In this document: piece after piece, positions 44,883 to 58,409 of the stretch
Layout: each line of letters begins with the position of its first letter
Position numbering within the stretch: the first letter of the stretch is position 1
NCBI GenBank assembly: GCA_040954595.2
Contig: CM082581.2
Span: 62,001-126,000 of the forward strand
Length of the DNA: 64,000 nt
DNA from: Balanoglossus misakiensis
Lineage: Eukaryota > Hemichordata
Direction: 5' to 3'
The notes under the pieces: generated by a model
What the model was told of the DNA's origin: nothing
Database searches by the model: none
Seen by the model: the letters and a program-made list of their open reading frames with translations, nothing else
Translations under genes and position numbers: made by a program

Positions 44883-46841
44883 TTGTTAGCACTAATCAAT
44901 TCCTACGCATGACAGAAAAATGAAGAATTAGGCTATGGGCCGGAACTGCCTATCGTTTCAAAATGCACTCTGTATATTAGGGTCTATTTCTTTTACATAA
45001 AAGACAAGTCTTCTTGCTCTAATATGATAAAATAAAAAAACTTCAACTTAAATATTGCGTCCTCAGAGGTAATATCGAGCCCTAAAAATCAGGTATGCTA
45101 ATGCGGTTAAAGGTCGTGCAGTTCTCCTTATAACAATCGTTCGATTGGTGGTTACGTGACTGCATCAATCACAGAATGCGTTATGTCACTCAGCAATTAC
45201 ACACACAGGGCAAACTATCAGGCAGCTACATGTACACTAGTATACATGTTACAGAAGATTAAACAGAATTTTTGGTAAGGAAAGTTTGAGCAGACTAGTC
45301 CATTCAATGTAAAAAATGGTGCTGATTCCAAAAAAGTCAGTCTTATTGACCCCTTTGAAGACAAAATTGCCATTTTTGCCACTTTTAACCCAAAAGGTCA
45401 TTAAAAAAACCCACTCAAAACACACTGTTTTCATCACATTCGGAGATCTGATGACATTTGAGGATTATGCGGAAACAATGACACAGCAGAATAAAAATTA
45501 CAGGTGACATTTGCAAGCACTTATGATCTGACCATATAGAAATATGCAATGTAAAAACATTAACAAGGAACATGCCCAATAAACTGTCATGTGTCATGGC
45601 AGTCTTACAAGTGGTGCTAGAAAAAAAAATTGACCAAAAATTGTCTGTACACAAACACATATGCGAAGCAACTTCTTTCAGTCAGCACTGGAACAGACAC
45701 ACACTGACCTGCCACTGGTAATTAAAATGTGATAGCTGGTGGTCTCTGTAACAGCTGGCCTATTTAAGTTATGTAAACATGTCTTTGTTCGAGGTAACAA
45801 CTCCTTGTAAATAGTAACTTTAAAAACAACTGGACAATTTGTTTAGGAGAAGATTTGCTAACCAAAAACAAAGAAACTTACCAAAAAAACTCGCTAAATA
45901 TTTAATCTTTCTGATCTCAGAATTGAATAAAAGTTGCACATATACAGGTATGTGTTATGAAATTATATCCTAAATTTCAAAGCAATCAGAGAAAAAACTA
46001 ATTTCAAAGCAATACAACAAGCAGTTTCACAGAAAATATTTGTTCAAAAGTGGCAAAAACACAAATATGAAAATATCACCAAAATTGTACAATATCTTAC
46101 TTCAATCACTACAAGGAACATGCTGCCTAAGTTCAATGCAATAGGACAAGCGGTTTCAGTGAAAACAATTTTTGACAAAAATTGCAAAAGTTTCCCCGAT
46201 AACACATTTATGCAAATATCACATTTTTTACAACATATTATTTAGGTTACCCCTACGAACATGCCTACCAAATTGCAAAGCAATCTGGCATGAGGTTTTA
46301 AAGAAAAACATTTTTTGACCAAAAATGGCAAATAATGCTCAAAATTATAGATATGCAAATTTTGCAACAATTTGAACAAAACTATGGTTACTTAGACAAC
46401 ATTAGGAGGCTTCATACTAAATTTCAAAGACTTTTACCAATAACATGGAAAAATACAAAAAAATGCAAAAAAAATAGGAAATCGATAATATTAGCTCAAA
46501 ACATACAGGGTTGTATGAGGTTGATATAAGGTACATGCATACCATTTTTCAAATCAATATGACCAGTGGTTGTCCAGTTTTTGAGTTTTGACCAATTTCA
46601 CATTTTCCCAGCTAATTTGCATATTTTTGGCAATGACATCTTCATTTGAACAAACTCCCATCTACAGCCCTGCCTGCATCTACACGCCAAATATCGAGGT
46701 CATACGCGCTGCGGTTTTCAAGTTTTTCATGTGGACGGACATACAGACATACATCCATCCATCCATCCATACATACAGACGTAACCAATCCCATAAGTTC
46801 CCATGGTACATACCAATGGGACCTAAAAACTTGTGACTTAC

Positions 46842-46964
46842 ATGTAACACATGTTTGCCCAGTGTAGCAGGTTGGACAGTTGCAGGTGTAGATTGAGCAG
46901 GAGCCTTGAAGTGGCTGATACACTCCGTTATTCAGACATGGGTTTAGAAGACACTGGTTGATCG
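46842..46964 (-). CDS. EGF-like exon, Cys3 replaced by Tyr (copy C)
   Basis: Open, same residues as 14231-14353. Confidence 0.8.
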
Positions 46965-47411
46965 CTAAGGGTGAGAGAAATGAAAAGTATCACATTAGGG
47001 TCTTACACACTTGAGTGGGAAGTGAAATCTGTAGCAGACTGTCAGAAGATTGCACATCCGTGTGATCATGTTCATGTGTGAAGGATAATGAAGACCACTT
47101 GATCCAAGCTTGGTGCTACCATCTTTATCATAATTACTGAATCTTATAATATTTACTAGTTGGGGGTGGGTGGGGTGGTGGTGGGGGTAGTTGATGTCAT
47201 AACTTTCTGATGTTTCAATTTACGGTTGGAAAAATAGCAACATCTACACTGATGAGCATTTGAGTCAATGAAAGTATTCATCATGGCTACCGTAGTGCAT
47301 ATAAGTCTCTTGGTTAGCTGCACAATCACAGGCAACTTTATTGAGACAATATCAATGACAAAGCCCAGCGATTTCTACTTTGTGCGGGAAATCTGACACT
47401 GGTTTGCTTAC

Positions 47412-47528
47412 GTTCAGCGCACGTGGTTCCGATGAAACAGCGTGGACTCTGGCATCTGAACTCGGTGCAGGACACTTGCTGGCAGAATCCACTGGTTAGA
47501 CAAGGGTTGGGCTGACACGGATTCAAAT
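47412..47528 (-). CDS. EGF-like exon, Cys6 replaced by Ser (copy C)
   Basis: Same exon. LNSGF becomes LTSGF, shared with D. Confidence 0.82.
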
Positions 47529-47912
47529 CTGTGCACAGAAGAGAAAGTGATATAAATTGTGTACAGTTAATATTTACTACATATACTTTAAACAGATTTG
47601 TGCAGTCAGGGTTGAGTGGTAAAAATCTCAGTTGGTCAACAGAACATCACTGTGACAAATTTCTTCCATGTTCAACAAAAGAAACGTAATGAAATTTTGA
47701 CACAGGTGTAATAGTGTCTTAGTGTACCATACGGTGCAGGTTGTTATTTGGTCAAATACACAATCCCCTTTTATGGCACACACATTCTTAATAAATTTCC
47801 CCAAAATTGTGTCGTTATTCACTGTTTGATACAGGTTGGAAGAAACCAACTGCAAGCCGATTATGTGTTATGTTATTATGTTCCTCTTCATCTGAAATTT
47901 AAAATCACTCAC

Positions 47913-48035
47913 ATGTCTGACATAAATCGCCGGAGTAACAGCTTGTACAGGAGCATGTGAATTCAGTACACCAATTGGGCGTCAGCACACAGTTTCCACC
48001 ATTCCGACACTGGATGGGTTGACACTGGTTGACAG
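47913..48035 (-). CDS. EGF-like exon, eight cysteines intact (copy C)
   Basis: Same as 15302-15424. Confidence 0.88.
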
Positions 48036-48330
48036 CTGTGGGATGTGCAGTCAAGATATTGTCAAAATTACAAAATCTACAAACTACACTCCACAGTCAT
48101 GTACATGTATACATGACAACAACCAAAGGGCTGTTTTGAAAAACCAAATGCTGTGAAATCCTTTAGAGTGTGACAAGAAACCACAGTTGCAACCGAAAAC
48201 AAAAATAGTGATAACATTAAGCTAGCCCAAAGTTTGAGTTACCAGGCCTTTAATATGTGTACCGTACTTATATTATATAATACATAACAAGTGTTTTGCA
48301 TTGAATAAAATAATATTGGTTAGTACTTAC

Positions 48331-48450
48331 GCATTGTACATGTGGCACCAGTGAAGCATTCGGTACACATACAGTCAAACAGGAAACAGCCGTCTCACGC
48401 AACGCATGTGCCACCATTTTGACAAGGCATAGGGTATAACTGATCAATGG
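48331..48450 (-). pseudogene. EGF-like exon with in-frame TGA (copy C)
   Basis: Same stop and missing Cys1 as 15720-15839. Confidence 0.8.
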
Positions 48451-48844
48451 CTGCCAAAACAAAAATGAAAGTATCAATTACCTGCTTGTCAAAAACTTGT
48501 ACATGTACTTGTGATGTTCATTTCGTTTAAATATGTGAGCAATGTCTTCATTCCTTGTTTCAAACCTTTACATTTAAAATAACATAATGATGCTATTGCT
48601 AGGATTTTTCTGTAAGAATCTTGAAAAATTAAAAAAATGTGCCATCAACATGATACAGAAGGCTTTCCTTTTTAACATGCACCTCACACTCAATTTTGAC
48701 CCTACATCAGCAAATTTTGAAAGGATGAAACTTAGTAATGCTTCCACCCCATTTATTGGTGTATGGGTCCATCTATCACATTGAGAATACCAAAAATGAG
48801 GGTTTATATACCACGCTGTGTCATAAAACAGTAATTCGACACAC

Positions 48845-48967
48845 CTACGGCACAGATGGCCCCAGTCCAACACTACTGGCAGTAACAGGTGTAGTCAGTA
48901 TAAGAATTTGGTGTTTTGGAACAATAGCCTCCATTTTGACACGGATTCTGATCACATGGGTTAATGA
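48845..48967 (-). pseudogene. EGF-like exon, TAG stop and lost acceptor (copy C)
   Basis: As in copy B. Confidence 0.75.
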
Positions 48968-49542
48968 CAATCAGAAAAAAAAATAGTTTAAAACACATGA
49001 AATGCAGATGGCTACACCTCAACCAAAGATGATTCCTGCACCACAACAAAATCCTTTGACACAAGCATTATACTGGAACCATACCCAGAACACGCATTAA
49101 GTATATGATGAAGGGACAATGTCTCTATTTTGGGTAATACAGTAAAACCTGTCTTTATGGACACCTCTCTAATCAGAACACCTAGTAAGATTGATTTTTC
49201 AAGCCAAATAGTAAGGATAATTAAGGACGTCTCTTTTACTTAATACTCAGAGGTGTGCACCACCTTAGGAGAGATTACCTCACATGCACAATTATCTCTA
49301 CAGACACTAGTCTTCAAGAGGCAACTCTTGTATATTTGAGTGATGAAAACATCCAACTTCGTACACTTCCTCACAAGTTCGTGCCTATCCTAAATTGCAC
49401 GGACATACAAATGAAATTTCTGTTTCCTTTTCCTTTCTTTTCTCTTGGGGAAATTTTAGAAATGAGAAGTTACCACACAATTCAATTGCCATGAAGAGAA
49501 AGTGCCCAAAAGATTGTCATTTACGGTACGTCAGAAACTTAC

Positions 49543-49665
49543 ATATTTCACAACGGTTACCCTCATAGCAACCAGTACAGGCACAGGTATATGCCGTGCA
49601 GGAGTTGGCCACTGCATTACATACAGCCCCGTTGAGACAGCTGTTTCGCTGGCCTGGATCTTGGA
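49543..49665 (-). CDS. EGF-like exon, Cys1 changed to Gly (copy C)
   Basis: Same exon but the first cysteine codon reads GGC (DPGQRN). This change is private to copy C. The frame stays open. Confidence 0.85.
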
Positions 49666-50056
49666 CTGCAATAAAAAGTGCAACCTAATGTTATCTCAGC
49701 AATATTTACTTTCAAAATCTGTTTGATGAAAACATCATCATTACCATTACTGTAAATACTGAACGGAACTTCACTTCCAAAAACAACTTGCTCATTCTGG
49801 GACGCACTTATGGGGCTATGAAAATCTCTGTATATGTATCTTGTGTAGGGAAAATTTTCATGAACGATCAACAGTTTTTTCTTCAAATAAACATGTTTTC
49901 TTTCAGCTGTACATCATTTTTGAGGTGACCGATTCCCAAGGACCAAGGTGTGATGCTGAAGATGAAAATATAAAGTATGACCAACAGACAATGTATTGAG
50001 ACATGATTGTAAATGTTAGTTCCTGCATGACAAATGTTTGTTTTAATGAGTTTTAC

Positions 50057-50173
50057 ACTGGCTGCAGTGTGTGCCGGTGAAACATCCTGGACAAGTACAC
50101 TCATAAGTTGTACAAGACAGCTGAGTACACCGCCCATTGTTCAGGCATGGACTTGGCCTACATGGAGTTTGTT
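50057..50173 (-). CDS. EGF-like exon, eight cysteines intact (copy C)
   Basis: As in copy B (CFTGTHC). Confidence 0.87.
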
Positions 50174-50405
50174 CTGTTTCAATGGCATGAAAAAAAAATA
50201 GTAGTGACATAAGTTTTTTAGGGTATGACCATTTCCCTAATTCCTACAGCTGTGGTTCTATCGGGTTCTCCTATAACTGAGCCTCCTAAATGTATAACTG
50301 AACAATAAGAAGTCAAGGGTGCCCTGACACCCAACTTTTAAGAGCAGTTCATTTACTGAAACTGCCAGCACCCAATATTATCCCACATGTAATCCATATG
50401 TGGAA

Positions 50406-50572
50406 TTATATTATACCAGTATATTGAAGGTGTAAATCACGCTATTTGATTGGTCGAGACACGACACGTGACCAGGATATATTAGCCATATACCACAGTC
50501 ATATATCATAGTCAAAGAAAATGCCTTTTTAAAATGTTTTATGCAAAGTTTCAATATACTGGCATAATATAA
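50406..50572. mobile_element. 167-bp MITE with 23-bp inverted ends (copy C)
   Basis: It starts TTATATTATACCAGTATATT and ends with the mirror of that sequence (one mismatch). Copy B has an uninterrupted site here (35868-35880). The whole insertion, this MITE plus the palindrome next to it, is 314 bp longer than B and is bounded by AA on both sides, a possible 2-bp duplication. Confidence 0.75.
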
Positions 50573-50573
50573 T

Positions 50574-50716
50574 AGCAATAAAACACCCCCAGCCATGGTA
50601 TACCACTCGATTTTGACCAGTTCAACTCCATATACGCACTCGCTATCGCTCGTGCGTATATGTCGTGAACTGGTCAAAATCTCGTGGTATACCATGGCTG
50701 GGGGTGTTTTATTGCT
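50574..50716. mobile_element. 143-bp palindromic foldback (copy C)
   Basis: Arms of about 70 bp start AGCAATAAAACACCCCCAGC and pair almost perfectly. It is the same sequence as copy A 11570-11712, including the adjacent GAAAATGCCTTTTTAAAATG stretch, but at a different place in the unit. Confidence 0.85.
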
Positions 50717-50988
50717 TAAATCAAATACACCTGTAACAGTTTTAATTTACCATGTGGGTATTTGCATGGAGGGCCATGGTATTTGTTATCTACTGATAAA
50801 ATACCCTTCAAAACAATATCCTCATTTCTTCAGAAGTTTGGCAACAAGACCAATAAAATTTGAAGTTTCACATCAAAATATACAATGCATAAATATGCTT
50901 AAAGATCTACGGAATAAAGATTGCTTGTTTGTTTGCAGGGTGTCTTGAAAGTATATACTCACTTGTTTGACCATGGACCCTAGAGAAA

Positions 50989-51765
50989 GAAGGACGCGCA
51001 ACTCCAGTTTTTTCTTGAAATGATGTTCTTTTGCATACATTATTTCCAGGTAAATCCCAATAATCCAATTTGCAAATAAACTGTGTATAAACTAACGCAA
51101 AGTCTCGCGTTTTGCGTGAAGTTATCACAAACACCTTAGAACATCTCGCAGAAGACGAGAAAACTGCAACGTGGTTGAACGCAGCAATCATTTATGGAAC
51201 ACATCTGCACAAGTTAAACAGGAATTTGGCACCTCTGAGTCTGACAGCGTCCAAAACAAGCATCTTTTGTCTAACAGTCCGGGTATTTCACAAGGCTGTG
51301 AGCTAACCGTACCGAGGGTTGCCTGGCGGCAATAGCGCACACATGAAAATCCAGCCAGTTTGTTTATAAATTGTTTTCGTGAAATCTGTTTTATTGTTCA
51401 CGCACTGCGAAATAAAATGCCCCTAAACCACAATTTTTGTTTCAATGCTTCACGCAAACATAAAATTATTACGAAAAGTGTCAGCGTTACCAAGAAATAT
51501 GAGTGCCCAGTCGGACATGCAAGAAGGACGCGCAACTCCAGTTTTTTCTTGAAATGATGTTCTTTTGCATACATTATTTCCAGGTAAATCCCAATAATCC
51601 AATTTGCAAATAAACTGTGTATAAACTAACGCAAAGTCTCGCGTTTTGCGTGAAGTTATCACAAACACCTTAGAACATCTCGCAGAAGACGAGAAAACTG
51701 CAACGTGGTTGAACGCAGCAATCATTTATGGAACACATCTGCACAAGTTAAACAGGAATTTGGCA
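50989..51765. repeat. 243-bp direct duplication flanking 291 bp (copy C)
   Basis: Counterpart of 36135-36911, with blocks 50989-51231 and 51523-51765. Confidence 0.8.
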
Positions 51766-52089
51766 TGGATGATTTGTTTACAATTTTTAAATGAAGCTTG
51801 TGGCACTAGAAATGACCGTTCATCCGACAGACGACCATAATAATTAGCACAGACATCGTAATACTTTTAGAATTTTAGAAAAAAACGCAGTGGCTGCTGA
51901 AATGCAGGAGTGTCAGTTTGGTGGCAAGTTTTCGCATTACTGGTGGGGTCGACACGTGCCGAAGTAAGGAAGTCATTGTCCAACTGTCCTGGGTGTTAAT
52001 TATATGCAAAAGAACATCATCATACAGATAATCCCCAAACCCTTTGATCTTTGCCGCAGTTGCTCGTCCTTCTTTCTCTAGGGTCTATG

Positions 52090-52204
52090 GTTTGACAGAT
52101 GTCACCTGTGTAAGAGTTCACACACTGGCATGAATAGAAATTGCACGATGTTTGCTGGCAAAATCCACCATTCATACATGGGTTGGGATCACAGGGGTTT
52201 TGCA
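52090..52204 (-). pseudogene. EGF-like exon without a normal donor (copy C)
   Basis: Same as 18789-18903. The read-through tail ends at 52020. Confidence 0.7.
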
Positions 52205-52758
52205 CTGGAAATTAAGAAAGGACGCCATTTTATTCCTTGCTACTCATTCTACAGTACAGATATGGCAAAAACCTTGCAGAATTATGGCAAGGGTGTGTGG
52301 AGTGATTGTGCCTACAACTTATATTAGGCTGGTATCAAGTTGTTCACACCTCCATAGATCATGTGGCAGTGACTGTGAGGCAAGGGCTTCCCTTCATGAA
52401 ATCAAAGACCTGTGTACTGGAGGAGGGTTCCTTGCAAATGCTTGACTTGACTTCAAGCATACCTGTAGACTCATATGTAAATTTACACTATCTGGCCTGG
52501 AGTGAGAATTTCCATAGTGGATGTGCGTTGACAAAAGGCTGTAAAATTGGCCAGTCGCGCATAATGTTTCTTGAACTAAGACAATCAAGACATTATGCGC
52601 TACGAAAGTGATTTTGATTGGGAAGAGTGTAATCTTGCATTCGATGTCAAGAACGCTCCAAGCTCTGCTGTGGTGATGGCTACACCTATGCTCAGGAAAC
52701 ATGCAGTATTTGAATGCATCAGAGACAAAAGGTAAAAGAGACTGCGCTGTATACTTAC

Positions 52759-52881
52759 ATATCTCACACCTATCACCTTTGTAGCAACCAGTACATATGC
52801 AGGTGAGATCAAAGCAGGAATTTCGAGCCGGTTGACAGAAGCCACCATTCTGGCACGGATTTGGTGGACACTGGTTGAGTC
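52759..52881 (-). CDS. EGF-like exon, eight cysteines intact (copy C)
   Basis: Same as 19458-19580. Confidence 0.9.
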
Positions 52882-53136
52882 CTACAAGGAAAAGGGTCAA
52901 ATTTTCCATGATCATCAATGTCATGTGATTATGAATGTATGTCAGTGGCTGAAAAAAATTCCCAGGGGTGAGTTTCCTACAAAAATTGTGATGTGACAAA
53001 CCGACAAATTAGCATATTAGAATAATCAGAATAAATAAAAAACAGGTAGTTTAAAAGAACAAACACTTTGGAAAAGGAATAGAGCTAAGCTGCTGTCCCT
53101 TTCTAATTGTTACTCGTTCAAAAATCACCTGTCACA

Positions 53137-53567
53137 TCACTCCAATTTTGTATCAGTTGCACTGGCTACCTGTTACAGAGCGTATTGTTTTTAAGATGTT
53201 AGTTCTCATTTTTAAATCCATTCATAAACTTGGTCCAATCTATGTTTCTAGCATGACTAATCTATATGTTCCGTGTCGCAATTTGAGGTCAGCTGATCAG
53301 TTCAAACTCTGCCCTGTTCGATCACGCACCAAGAGTTATGGTGATCGTGCTTTTACTGTTGCTGCTCCAATTCTTTGGAATAATCTTCCACTCACCATTC
53401 GCCAGGCACCAGACTTATCTGTTTTTAAATCAAATGTTAAAACTTTACTTTTTAAATCTGTTTTTTAGCCATTTGTTGTATTGTACTTTTGCTTTAAGCG
53501 TCATTGATCACATTTTTTGTGGATACTGACGCTATACAAATAAATTATTATTATTATTATTATTATT
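53137..53567 (+). mobile_element. CR1/L2-like LINE 3' fragment (copy D)
   Basis: Counterpart of the copy C fragment, frame 53148-53468, with the same translation as C. Confidence 0.85.
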
Positions 53568-53661
53568 TCTATTTTTGTGTTTGTACAACATCAGTGAAGT
53601 TTAAATCATAATAAAAAAAAATGATAATTATCATTATTAACTGCTATAGATTCAAACTTAC

Positions 53662-53784
53662 TTGTCTCACACCTGTTTCCCTAGTAACACTCTGTGCACA
53701 TGCCAATGGTGGCAGTACAAGAATTTGCCTGTTGTTGGCAGGTACCTCCATTGAGACAAGGACTAGTGAAGCATGGATTAGGAA
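53662..53784 (-). pseudogene. EGF-like exon with in-frame TAG (copy D)
   Basis: Matches the copy C exon, including the TAG stop. Confidence 0.75.
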
Positions 53785-54014
53785 CTGGAAGACAGGAATT
53801 CAAAATTTTATAAAACAGTTACCTATGGTAACACCAGTACACGTTCATTATTTCTCTGTTATGTTTTTATACTGGTGATTTTACTGTTTTTATTACCGAT
53901 CATATGACTGACTTAAAGATGATGATGATGATGATAATGACTACACCTGCTATTATTACTACAATGTACCTCAGCACTTAGATTTTTTAATAAATGACAA
54001 AGTACTGTACTCAC

Positions 54015-54144
54015 GTGTTTCACATGTGAAGCCCAGGTAGCAGCCAGCACATAGACATGTGACGCCTGTACAAGATCCCTGGATTGCTTGGCAAGTACCA
54101 GCATTCCGGCATGGGTTAAGGTTTGTGTTCGCACGGATTCATTG
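54015..54144 (-). pseudogene. EGF-like exon with +1 frameshift (copy D)
   Basis: As in copy C: extra base present, fourth cysteine codon kept. Confidence 0.75.
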
Positions 54145-54964
54145 CTGCAAATGTACACAATATTTACAAAATAAAACAGTATACAACTGTAAGTATTTAT
54201 AATCATCAATTGTGAATATCACACCAATCAAGGCCTTTTAATGCACCCTGATTGCTGAGAGCTGAAATACGTGAACCAACGTGTATTTGTTTTCACTACT
54301 ATATCACATGACATTCTGCATCTCTTTTCCATAGTTGGAGTCTGCACCCAACATTGTATTCCGGGGTAGCACTACCCGGAACCCCGAAACTTTTTCGTCA
54401 TCATCCGAGTACTTTTCCCAGCATGCAGTTGCCAAGAAGGCTGCACAGGGAGTTTTTAATTTTGCACTGGTATACAATTTTTTTATTCGTCAATTTCACA
54501 GACACGTGCATTGCACATCAAAATTTTGCGTCAGAAGTGAGGACAACTTAACTAGGTACCAATGCAATGTGGTTTTAGGCGGATTTGAACTTTTCCTTTA
54601 ATGTAACAGTTGTATTGACATGCGATTATCATACTGAACATGAAGCAATCTCAAAATTGCTAAAAATAAAATAATTCAGAACATTTAGATTCTACAATGG
54701 TGAAAAAATATGACAAACCTTCCAAAAATCTTATTTTTGAGGCCATTTTACAAAAATCTACGAGCCTGGCAAAATCTGAAAGAGGTGCTAGATAAAGGGC
54801 GCTTTTTCAAAACTCTAGATGGTTGACCCCCAATTTTTATTCCATAGATTAAATGTTTAGAAGTCATAGTATCATCAGTATTAATTTTAACATGATCAGA
54901 CGACCCTTTATTTCGAGGTGCGCAACACCTTAAATATGTTTTTACGACTAAGACGACTACAAAC

Positions 54965-55181
54965 CTGGTAGAAGGGGAGTACATGTTGTTGATGGTCCCA
55001 GAGAGTAGGTTCTTGATGTGCAGGCAAGTGGGTGATGTTGCTGCACACTGACAGCCTGGATCGCAAGGGGTACAGGATACTTCTGTGGCTGTGTCAGCAT
55101 AATAACTTGATGGACAAGGAATGGGGCTGTCTGACCCATCTGGACAGTAGTTACCTACGCCGCAATCAGCACATGTCATGT
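54965..55181 (-). CDS. GCC2/GCC3 exon present only in C and D (copy D)
   Basis: Same as 40111-40327, also open. Confidence 0.82.
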
Positions 55182-55366
55182 CTGTAGAATAACAGCAGCT
55201 TGTGTAGTGAGTGTTTTGCCGATATGACAGAGTTCAAGTATGCTTATTTGGTTAAATTTTAAAAGGAATATCACCCGCTGTTTTAGAGTTAATATTGCGA
55301 AAGGGACTTCATAAGTTGTCTGAAAACACCAGTTTCCCCAATTTTCACTAATGTATAGGAATACAT

Positions 55367-55992
55367 GAGAAGTCGGCCAGATTAGAAGTCAGCCACTACG
55401 CGCGTATGAGAAGTCGGCCAGTTGTTGAACTTGTACCCGAATAGTGCAGTGATGACCCAGATTACTTATAACAACACTTAATAAAATATAATTGCACTAA
55501 ATATTTTCATTTGGACGGATTTCCCAAATTCTTGACAACACAATGGCGTCATTTCAAATAATGGCGTCTGGCATCCGTACCAGTTCCCCATCCCCGTATC
55601 CGCGTAAGGAGCTTAGGTTGTTCGCCAAATTCCTGTGACATTTCTGATTAAAGGGAGTTGTTTCAAAGCCTACTAAAATACATAGAAGATGTATGTGTAT
55701 ATTCATACTTTCTGAGACAACACCAAACAAACAAACGTGACAAGGAACAGACTACTGGCGCAGCTCAAGAAGTGCAGGTGACTGATGTTGACGTACCCCG
55801 GTGACGTACATGAAAAGTGAACAGACAGTTTTAAAATTCATCGGCTATTTGTACAAATATCTCAGCTCCTGTACATCAAGGAAACATTTCGTAGTGAAAC
55901 AGTTATATATAACACAAAGTACCAGGGTTCTCTCCCACAGGCCGACTTCTCGTACTGGCCGATACCGACTTCTCATACTGGTCGACTTCTCA
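55367..55992. mobile_element. Foldback-like element with minisatellite ends (copy D)
   Basis: Same element, missing one monomer (19 bp) of the left end relative to C. Confidence 0.6.
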
Positions 55993-56111
55993 GGACACCA
56001 TGTATAGCATAGCTGTTGAACTAAAAAAATATGTAAAACTACAAGTGATGTAAACAACTTGTGGAACCATGTTCAAATCGAGACCAGAAGAAAAGAGATT
56101 TCAAGACTTAC

Positions 56112-56208
56112 CTCCTTCAACACTTTACTTCCCTGTAGCGCACTGTGTGACATTTGTAGTTGTGCATTCATAACCAGAAGGACTTGGCCGAACCTAGCGA
56201 GTATGAAC
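56112..56208 (-). pseudogene. GCC2/GCC3 exon, stop plus 2-nt loss (copy D)
   Basis: As in copy C. Confidence 0.7.
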
Positions 56209-56433
56209 CTATCACAGAAAAAATTCAAAGAACGATTGGTTTGGTCCAACGATCCCTTATTAGAGAGATGTCCGTAATCACAGGTGTTACTGTACAATAC
56301 CTCTTCAGTGGAATCATTGTGTTTTTCAAAGTGCATCACAATATCAACTCCAATGAGCATAACAGTTTAATTTTCTGTGTATGTCATGCTATAACACAGG
56401 GAAGTCATAAGAGTAATTTGCAGCCCAACTTAC

Positions 56434-56631
56434 CAGTAACTGTTGAACAATCAACTACGGGTGACATGGTTGGACACTTGGATCCTGCTGGACAAGGCGT
56501 GCATGTGCCGTCGCCTTCCATAGCATATTCACCATTGCCACAGTCAAGCGGATCTTACATTGGATCTGAACACGATTGTCCAGCAGGGCACAGAAGACGG
56601 GATGTGCGTGCAGGCTCCTCACTTATTTCAT
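56434..56631 (-). pseudogene. GCC2/GCC3 exon with in-frame TAA (copy D)
   Basis: As in copy C. Confidence 0.78.
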
Positions 56632-56875
56632 CTGATTAAAGAAAATGAGGTTTTTAGTGAAGTATTTGTGATACAGTGTCATTTAAAATAACAAATTACT
56701 TGAGATGATTCACTTCATAATTCTGAGACAAGTATACGGGCATGTAGAAAATTCTTTGGAGGACATTAAACGTCATTTCTAATCAACCATTTTCTGAATA
56801 TCATAAGACTCTGCGAGATCTCACATGGCTAACCGGGTCTCGCAAGATTTCGCACTGAGTTGATAATCTGTTGTA

Positions 56876-56907
<32 letters not shown>

Positions 56908-57014
56908 TAACCCCAGTCGCACTGACTTGAAAATCTGTTGTAAACACATACATGCATACACACATACCACTCAGTTTCATCACACAGCAAACTGAACAAG
57001 TACCACAATCTTAC

Positions 57015-57148
57015 CATTTGTACATCTGGTACAGTTTGTTGCACCAGCCAATGACACGTAACCCTTGGTACACTTGAATTGCGATGCACTGGGATCTGTG
57101 CAGGCGTACCCTTGCTCACAAATAGTACACTGTTCAGCACCGGCTGAT
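57015..57148 (-). CDS. GCC2/GCC3-type cysteine exon (copy D)
   Basis: Identical in content to the copy C exon. Confidence 0.63.
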
Positions 57149-57402
57149 CTGTAAATCAAACAAAGAATTTACACACCAAGTTAACCTTTGAATACCACTG
57201 TAAAAAATTGGCGCAAATTTTAATTATTTTCATAAATAGAGGTCTATTCAAATTTGGAAAAATTGTCATTTTTTCATTCATATATTATATCAGTAAATTT
57301 TAAATACAGAAATGGAAAATGTTCCCATCCTATTTTTCAGTTAGTAAATTACCTGACCTAATGTTTGATGTTGGAAATAAAGGTTGGTGGGTAGAAGTTT
57401 AC

Positions 57403-57533
57403 CTGTTATGCAAGAGGTACAGCGAGACATCCTTTGTCCAAGGCCGAACTGTAATAACCAGCCGAGCATAAAATCACAGTGTTACCATTTGGACATTGGT
57501 TACCAGCTGGGCAATCAGCACATGATGTTTGTG
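57403..57533 (-). pseudogene. GCC2/GCC3 exon with 1-nt frameshift (copy D)
   Basis: As in copy C, including GNQC and the extra intron sequence. Confidence 0.72.
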
Positions 57534-57913
57534 CTGAAAATAAACAGAGATTTATAGAATCTTATAGTCACAGTCATACCTTCAAAGACGTGGGATTCTC
57601 ACGCGGGTTGGGGACACAAAAATCCCTGGCAAAAGATTGAGGACAGGAAAATGCCAAACCAGAGATATTGGTAACAGAAACTGTATACAGTCAATGCCAT
57701 ATGGCAGTGTGCTGTTCTAACAACAGACAAGAATGTGACGATCATAGTCTGTGTCGGAGATTTGGAAAAGAGCAAATTCGGTGAAAAGACGGGACAAAAC
57801 AAAAGTCTACTTATACAATGCACATGAAAACTGGATGAAAGCGAAGCAGTCCACTATTTGAATGCATTGGATGTAAAATTGGCAGAATATTTGGACTGGA
57901 CGTAATGTTTGTA

Positions 57914-58409
57914 TGGGGTGCCATGTGTTAACTTATTATTTAGCTAAATTATTTGTTCAAAAGTCGTTATTTAACATACTTATATGTATGTAATTATAGA
58001 TTTGCAAACCATTTAAGTCCTGACAATTTATTTATAAATAATTTCAAGTCGATTCAATTATATACATAAAATGTATTTTATGCTCTTTTATTTATATATA
58101 ATAAATTATTTATAAACAATGTCAGTGTCAGTCTATTATATATATATCATGAGTGATGTACATAATTATTTATATATAATTAATTATTTATAAATAAAAA
58201 AAATTTAAGTGTATTATATATATATCATGAGTGATTTATAAATAATTTAAGTGCAAGTCTATTATATATATATCATGAGTGATTTACATTATATAATGAA
58301 TTATATATAAATAAGTGATTTCTAAACCATGAAAAAATGCACTCACGCCGTTTGTCAACTTATTATTTAACGCAAACTCATTATTTAACGCAAACTCATT
58401 ATTTAAGGC
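57914..58409. repeat. AT-rich segment with short internal repeats (copy D)
   Basis: Counterpart of 43085-43580. Confidence 0.75.

Larger units (their letters stand above)
38142..52995. repeat. Tandem unit, copy C (14.9 kb)
   Basis: Third copy and the shortest complete one. It has an extra GCC2/GCC3 exon (40111-40327). It lacks the region equivalent to A 4424-11107, which is replaced by 43085-44026, and it carries a 314-bp MITE-plus-foldback insertion near 50404-50717. Confidence 0.93.
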
